DNA of 64,000 nt from CAWEHU01 sp963808965 (GTDB lineage: Bacteria > Pseudomonadota > Alphaproteobacteria > Acetobacterales > Acetobacteraceae). The stretch covers positions 1 to 64,000 of the forward strand of contig CAWEHU010000016.1 of the NCBI GenBank assembly GCA_963808965.1, read 5' to 3'. Below are positions 59,108-64,000 of this stretch, one piece after another (position 1 is the first letter of the stretch; each line of letters opens with the position of its first letter). The position numbers and the translations under genes are program-made. The notes beneath the pieces were generated by a model that saw only the letters and a program-made list of their open reading frames with translations, was not told where the DNA came from and did no database searches.

Positions 59108-61802
59108 TTAAGCAGCCTTGGCCATACCGCGCAGCACGTAATGCAAGATACCGCCGTGACGGTAGTAGGATACCTCATCCATCGTATCGAACTCGGCAAA
59201 GCACCGGCACCTGATCGGTCTTCCCGTCGGGGCGATGGATGACGAGCGTGAGATCCATCCGGGGAGACAAACTCTCGAGCCCGAGAATATCGATCGTCTC
59301 CTCTCCGGTGAGTCCGAGGCTCTTTCGGTTCATCCCGTCTTTATAGGTAAGAGGCAGTACCCCCATTCCGACGAGATTGGAGCGATGAATGCGCTCAAAA
59401 CTTTCGACGATGACCGCCTTGATCCCGAGCAGCATCGTGCCCTTCGCTGCCCAATCGCGAGATGACCCCATCCCGTATTCCTTGCCCGCAAACACCACGA
59501 GCGGTACCCCCTCCTTCTTGTACCGCATCGCGGCGTCATAGATCGGCAGCTGCTCGCCTGAGGGATAGTGTTTGGTGATCCCACCCTCGATTGAGGGCAC
59601 CATCTCGTTGCGGATTCGGATATTTGCGAACGTGCCGCGCATCATCACTTCGTGGTTGCCACGGCGCGCACCATAGCTGTTGAAGTCCTTCTGCTGGACC
59701 TGATGCAGCATAAAATAGTCGCCCGCAGGAGAGGCCTTGCGGATGGAACCGGCTGGGCTGATGTGATCGGTCGTGATGTTATCACCAAGCACCGCGAGGA
59801 TACGCGCGCCCTTGATGTCCCCGACCGGCTTCGGCGTCATCGTGATATCTTCAAAATACGGCGGATTTCGTACGTAGGTGGAGCTGTCGCTCCATCCGTA
59901 TGTCTTGCTGCCAGTGTCCACCTGGATCGTCTGCCACTGTCTTGGACCCTTGAACACTTCGGCATAGCGGCTAAGAAACTGGTCACGGCCAAGGCTAGAC
60001 TGCACAACTTGCGCGATTTCCTGGTTTGAAGGCCAGACGTCCTTCAGGTAGACAGGCTTGCCGTCCTTATCGGCTCCGAGCGACGCCGTCGTGATATCCT
60101 CGTTCATTGTGCCGAGCAGCGCGTATGCGACCACCAGCGGGGGGCTCGCGAGATAGTTTGCCCGCACGTTCGGACTGATACGTCCCTCGAAATTGCAATT
60201 CCCGGACAACACCGAGACGGCAACGAGCCCATTGTCCTCGATCGCATTGGCGATTTCGTCATCGAGCGGCCCCGAGTTGCCGATGCAGGTGGTGCACCCA
60301 TAACCGACTGTATTGAACCCAATTGCATCGAGATCCTGTTGTAACCCGGACTTGTTCAAGTATTCCGTGACCACCTGAGAGCCGGGCGCGAGCGAGGTCT
60401 TTACCCACGGCTTCGGCGCGAGTCCGCGTGCACGCGCCTTCCGCGCCACTAGGCCTGCGGCGACCATCACGGAAGGGTTGGAGGTATTCGTACAAGAGGT
60501 GATCGCCGCGATCACAACATCGCCGTGGCCGATCTCGTAATTTCTTCCCGCAACCTTCACCCGTTTCTCGGTGTCGTTCGCCGGGACACCGAGGCTCTTC
60601 GTGAGTTCCACCTTGAATGCGGACGAGGCATCCCTCAGCGACACTCGATCTTGGGGCCGCTTCGGGCCGGCAAGGCTAGGCTGCACGGTGGAAAGGTCGA
60701 GTTCCAATGTATCGGTGAACACCGGGTCAGGCGTGTTGGTATCGCGCCACATGCCCTGCGCCCGGCAATACGCCTCCACGAGCGCGATCCGGTGCGGGTC
60801 GCGCCCGGTAAGCCGCATGTAATCCAGTGCCACACTGTCAACCGGGAAGAAACCGCAGGTGGCGCCGTATTCAGGCGCCATGTTGCCGATCGTGGCCCGA
60901 TCGGCAAGAGGGAGGTTGTCCAGCCCCGCGCCGAAGAACTCGACGAACTTGCCGACGACGCCCTTGCGGCGGAGCATCTGGGTTACGGTGAGCACGAGAT
61001 CCGTAGCGGTTGCACCTTCCGGCAGCTTCCCCGTGAGCCGGAACCCGATCACGTCGGGAATCAGCATAGCGATCGGCTGGCCGAGCATCGCAGCCTCAGC
61101 CTCAATGCCCCCGACGCCCCACCCGAGCACGCCCAGGCCGTTCACCATGGTTGTGTGACTGTCCGTGCCGTAGAGCGTGTCCGGATATACGACGGTCTTG
61201 CCGTCGGCCTCCGACATCCATACCGCCTGGGCGAGATACTCGAGGTTCACCTGATGGCAGATCCCGGTTCCCGGAGGGACGACCCGGAAATTGTCAAACG
61301 CCTCCTGACCCCAGCGCAGGAAAGTGTAGCGTTCGCCATTACGCTCGAACTCGATGTCCACGTTCTTCTGCAACGCGCTCGGCGTTCCGTAGGCGTCCAC
61401 CATCACGGAATGATCGATCACCAGATCGACCGGGACCAGCGGGTTGACCTTTTCGGGCTTGCCCCCGAGGCGAGTGATGCCGTCGCGCATCGCGGCCAAA
61501 TCGACCACGGCCGGCACACCGGTAAAATCCTGCATAAGGATGCGGGCGGGGCGGAACGGGACCTCCTTTGTCGAACTACCCTGTTGGAGCCACTCGGCAA
61601 TCGCACGAGCGTCGTCCACCTTGTAGCTCTGGCCATTTTCGAAACGGAGCACGTTTTCCAGCAAGACCTTGAGCGACACCGGTAAACGAGTGACATCGCC
61701 AAGTTGCTTGGCCGCGACCGGAATCGAGAAGTAATCGTAACTCTTGCCTTCCACGGCGAAGCTCTGCCGCGTGTTAAGCGTGTCCTGCCCCAATGCTGTC
61801 AT
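59108..61802 (-). CDS. acnA: Aconitate hydratase AcnA, one 3' indel
   Basis: From ATG 61802, motifs VVYPDTLYGTDSHTTMVNGL, AITSCTNTSNPSVMVAAGLV and YGCTTCIGNSGPLDDEI give the [4Fe-4S] cysteines. The swivel domain follows (SRDWAAKGTMLLGIKAVIVE). Near 59197 an extra base turns the tail into RVRYDG and stop at 59175. The +1 frame reads FDTMDEVSYYRHGGILHYVL and ends at TAA 59108, about 898 residues. It isomerises citrate to isocitrate. The indel is probably an error. Confidence 0.95.
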
Positions 61803-61972
61803 GGCCCGCTCGCCCTTTAGGGGCGCCCCTGTGTTGTGCAGCGCGGGCCACCGTGGTTAAGCCCCCCTGGGGCCCGAGACGGCCGCGCACAGATTAGGTG
61901 GTCCGGCGACCGGGCTTAAACCATACAAGCCGAGCAGCGTCCACAGCCCGGCCATGCGATGAACCGACGGGG

Positions 61973-62572
61973 GTGGATTTGTTACAGGCCGAGGGCTTGG
62001 CGGCATTCCGGGGCGAGCGGTTGGTTTTTCACGATCTCTCTTTCACGGTTGCCGCTGGAGGGGCCCTGCTGCTCACCGGGCCAAACGGGTCCGGTAAATC
62101 TACCTTGCTGCGCGTGCTAGCCGGACTGGTACAGGTCGAAGCGGGGCGCCTACTGTGGAACGGCTTGAACGCTGTGGGCGAGTTCGATACCCACGCCGCG
62201 CGCGTCGCGTATGTCGGTCACCAGGACGCAATCAAGCCCGGCCTCACACCGGCGGAGAATCTCCGTTTCACCGCGCGCGTGAGCGGCGGCTCCGTGAGGG
62301 AGGCGCTGGACCGCGTGGGCCTCGGGCCCCTGGCAGATTTGCCCGCACGAATGCTGTCGGCGGGGCAGAAGCGTCGGTTGGCATTGGCACGTCTCACGCT
62401 ATCCTCGGCCCCGCTCTGGCTTTTGGATGAGCCAACGCTCGGCTTGGATGCGGGCGCAGTCGCAAATTTTGGCACGCTGGTGGCGGCTCATAGGAGTGTT
62501 GCCGGGATCGTCGTGGCGGCAACCCATTTGCCCCTGCCTTTGCCGGGAGCGGCCGAGCTCCGGCTCGAATGA
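61973..62572 (+). CDS. ccmA: Heme exporter ATP-binding protein CcmA
   Basis: 199 residues. Walker A LTGPNGSGKSTLLRVLAGLV, signature LSAGQKRRLALARL (in place of LSGGQ), Walker B PLWLLDEPTLGLD. With CcmB it forms the ABC module that drives heme release in cytochrome c maturation. GTG 61973 precedes the domain, and the 25 residues upstream are not homologous. It overlaps ccmB by ATGA. Confidence 0.9.
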   Translation: MDLLQAEGLAAFRGERLVFHDLSFTVAAGGALLLTGPNGSGKSTLLRVLAGLVQVEAGRLLWNGLNAVGEFDTHAARVAYVGHQDAIKPGLTPAENLRFTARVSGGSVREALDRVGLGPLADLPARMLSAGQKRRLALARLTLSSAPLWLLDEPTLGLDAGAVANFGTLVAAHRSVAGIVVAATHLPLPLPGAAELRLE

Positions 62573-63234
62573 CGCTTTTCGTCGCTTTATTATCGCGCGA
62601 GCTTCGGCTCTCGTTCCGCCATATTGGAGACACCCTAGCGGCGCTGCTGTTCTTCTTTCTCGCGGCTTCGCTATTTCCTCTCGCGATCGGACCGGCGCCC
62701 GACACCCTTGGACGGCTCGCGCCGGCAATTGTTTGGGTCTGCATGTTGTTCGCCGCGCTGCTCCCACTGGACCGGCTTTTCGGCGCCGACTACGAAGATG
62801 GATCGCTCGACCAGCTTCTGCTGAGCGGCCTCCCGCCCGCCGCATTGGGTTTGGCCAAGGCCTGTTCCCATTGGCTAGTAACTGGTTTGCCACTCCTTAT
62901 CGCCGCGGCACCCCTCGCGACCATGCTGCGCCTGCCGTCCGGCGCTCTCCTGGTGCTGCTTGCGGGGTTGCTGCCGGGAAGCGCGACTTTGTCTCTCATC
63001 GGTGCAGCGGGAGCGGCTATCGTGCTCGGCTCGCGCAGGGGCGGCGTGTTGTTGCCCATTCTAGTCCTACCGCTCGCGACGCCGGTGCTGATCTTTGGGG
63101 TTTCCGCTGTTGAGGCTGTCTCCGGCGGTGTAAGCGCCCGCCCTCACCTGCTGCTCTTGGCTGCCCTATTAGCCGCTAGCGTGCCAGTTTTCCCGCTCGC
63201 CGCGGGCGCTGCGCTGCGTCATGCGGCAGAATAG
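62569..63234 (+). CDS. ccmB: Heme exporter permease CcmB
   Basis: 221 residues, six membrane segments. LSRELRLSFRHIGDTLAALL at the N-terminus and GADYEDGSLDQLLLSGLPPA match CcmB. It is coupled to ccmA by ATGA overlap. ccmC is not next, unlike many ccm operons, and the following gene is a glucosidase. Confidence 0.93.
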   Translation: MTLFVALLSRELRLSFRHIGDTLAALLFFFLAASLFPLAIGPAPDTLGRLAPAIVWVCMLFAALLPLDRLFGADYEDGSLDQLLLSGLPPAALGLAKACSHWLVTGLPLLIAAAPLATMLRLPSGALLVLLAGLLPGSATLSLIGAAGAAIVLGSRRGGVLLPILVLPLATPVLIFGVSAVEAVSGGVSARPHLLLLAALLAASVPVFPLAAGAALRHAAE

Positions 63235-63336
63235 AGACGCCTCGAAAAAAACATTCAGCCGCCACCCCGACTCCTTCAATTTGTAGTTGAATCAGTAATG
63301 TTCTCCATGTACACGGGATCGTGAGGAGAAGCTGCA

Positions 63337-64000
63337 ATGTCCCGGGCGGAGTGGTGGCGCGGCGCGGTGATTTACCAGATCTACCCGCGCAGCTTTTTTG
63401 ACAGCAATGCTGATGGAATCGGCGATCTCCCAGGTGTCGCCACCAAACTTGATCACGTGGCGAGCCTTGGGGTGGACGCGATCTGGCTGGGGCCGTTCTT
63501 TGCGTCCCCGCAAAAAGACTTCGGCTACGACGTCGCGCACCACACTGAAGTCGACCCAGTATTCGGCACTCTCGAGGATTTCGACAAGCTGGTCCGCCGA
63601 GCGCACACTTTGGGGCTGAAGGTGCTCATCGACCAGGTTTGGACCCATACCTCCGACCAACATCCCTGGTTTACCGAGAGCCGGGCAGATCGCCGGAACG
63701 AACGGGCGGATTGGTATATTTGGGCTGATCCGGCACCGGATGGCACCCCGCCGAACAACTGGCTGTCAGTTTTCGGCGGCTCGGCGTGGACCTGGGACCC
63801 GCGGCGCCGACAGTACTACCTTCACAATTTCCTAACACATCAACCCAAGCTGAATTTACGCAATCCGGCCGTAATGGCAGCATTGCTTGCAAGCGGCGAA
63901 TTCTGGCTGCAGCGCGGCGTCGACGGCTTCCGGCTCGACGCGATCGATTTCCTGCTCCAGGACCCACATCTTCGCAGCAACCCTGCCGTGCCCCGTCCGG
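63337..64000 (+). CDS. GH13 family alpha-glucosidase, 3' end beyond window
   Basis: 221 complete codons in view. WWRGAVIYQIYPRSFFDSNA at the start, GVDAIWLGPFFASPQKDFGY, and the nucleophile region GVDGFRLDAIDFLL (Asp of RLDA) are typical GH13 oligo-1,6-glucosidase/alpha-glucosidase features. It would hydrolyse or transfer alpha-linked glucose. ATG 63337 follows GTGAGGAGAAG. The acid/base and transition-state residues lie beyond the edge. Confidence 0.92.
   Translation, partial: MSRAEWWRGAVIYQIYPRSFFDSNADGIGDLPGVATKLDHVASLGVDAIWLGPFFASPQKDFGYDVAHHTEVDPVFGTLEDFDKLVRRAHTLGLKVLIDQVWTHTSDQHPWFTESRADRRNERADWYIWADPAPDGTPPNNWLSVFGGSAWTWDPRRRQYYLHNFLTHQPKLNLRNPAVMAALLASGEFWLQRGVDGFRLDAIDFLLQDPHLRSNPAVPRP

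Noticed and set aside
60525..61685. 386-codon plus-strand frame
   Set aside because: Opposite acnA, with no recognisable motif; a shadow ORF.

Overview
The window is GC-rich alphaproteobacterial chromosome. A Rhodospirillales bacterium, probably Acetobacteraceae, fits best. This rests on gene content and order (radA-cvpA-purF, metX-metW, chorismate mutase-hisC-tyrC, ribF-ileS-lspA, acnA beside ccmAB, an endonuclease-type mutL, a phasin, a DUF1127 protein) and was not tested by phylogeny.

Region 1 (1-7.3 kb) is a pile of mobile DNA. A serine recombinase runs off the left edge, preceded by a frameshifted DNA-binding gene. Next is a 5'-truncated group II intron fragment whose reverse transcriptase is frameshifted but whose domain V hairpin is still legible. 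It abuts the 3' end of a decayed IS66 tnpC. The IS66 copy (about 2605-7284, minus strand) is split between tnpB and tnpC by a 2.56-kb plus-strand insert (about 3945-6508) carrying two small ORFs and a large serine recombinase.

Region 2 (7.3-13 kb) is accessory DNA with small and broken genes: a gene cut by the IS66 end, a SWIB protein, a CsbD/YqjD-like protein, a Tyr/His-rich exported protein, a methyltransferase fragment, a tyrosine-recombinase remnant beside a nested palindrome, a truncated phospholipase D, a phasin, an AhpD-like protein and a repeat-bearing lipoprotein.

Region 3 (13-36 kb) is metabolic: thiC under a TPP riboswitch, a kinase/methyltransferase pair, glutathione synthetase, a thiolase/DUF35 pair, a CYTH-CHAD protein, a cytochrome P450, a LysR regulator opposite a DUF1127 gene, a glycosyltransferase, an FMN hydroxyacid oxidase, a four-gene acyl-CoA catabolic operon (HMG-CoA-lyase-like, APH-like kinase, ACAD10/11-like dehydrogenase, SDR), an O-acylation group (acyltransferase 3, SGNH-like protein, MBOAT) and an M20 peptidase.

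Region 4 (36-64 kb) is mostly housekeeping: ribF-ileS-lspA, two paralogous DUF3035 lipoproteins, mutL, a substrate-binding protein, metX-metW, chorismate mutase-hisC-tyrC, radA-cvpA-purF-SDR, tRNA-Thr, a FUSC-family protein, acnA, ccmA-ccmB and the start of a GH13 glucosidase.

Single-base indels interrupt many genes, including ileS and acnA, which should be essential or nearly so. Some frameshifts are therefore probably sequence errors. Genuine decay is better supported in the mobile left 10 kb, where genes are also truncated and interrupted by other elements.
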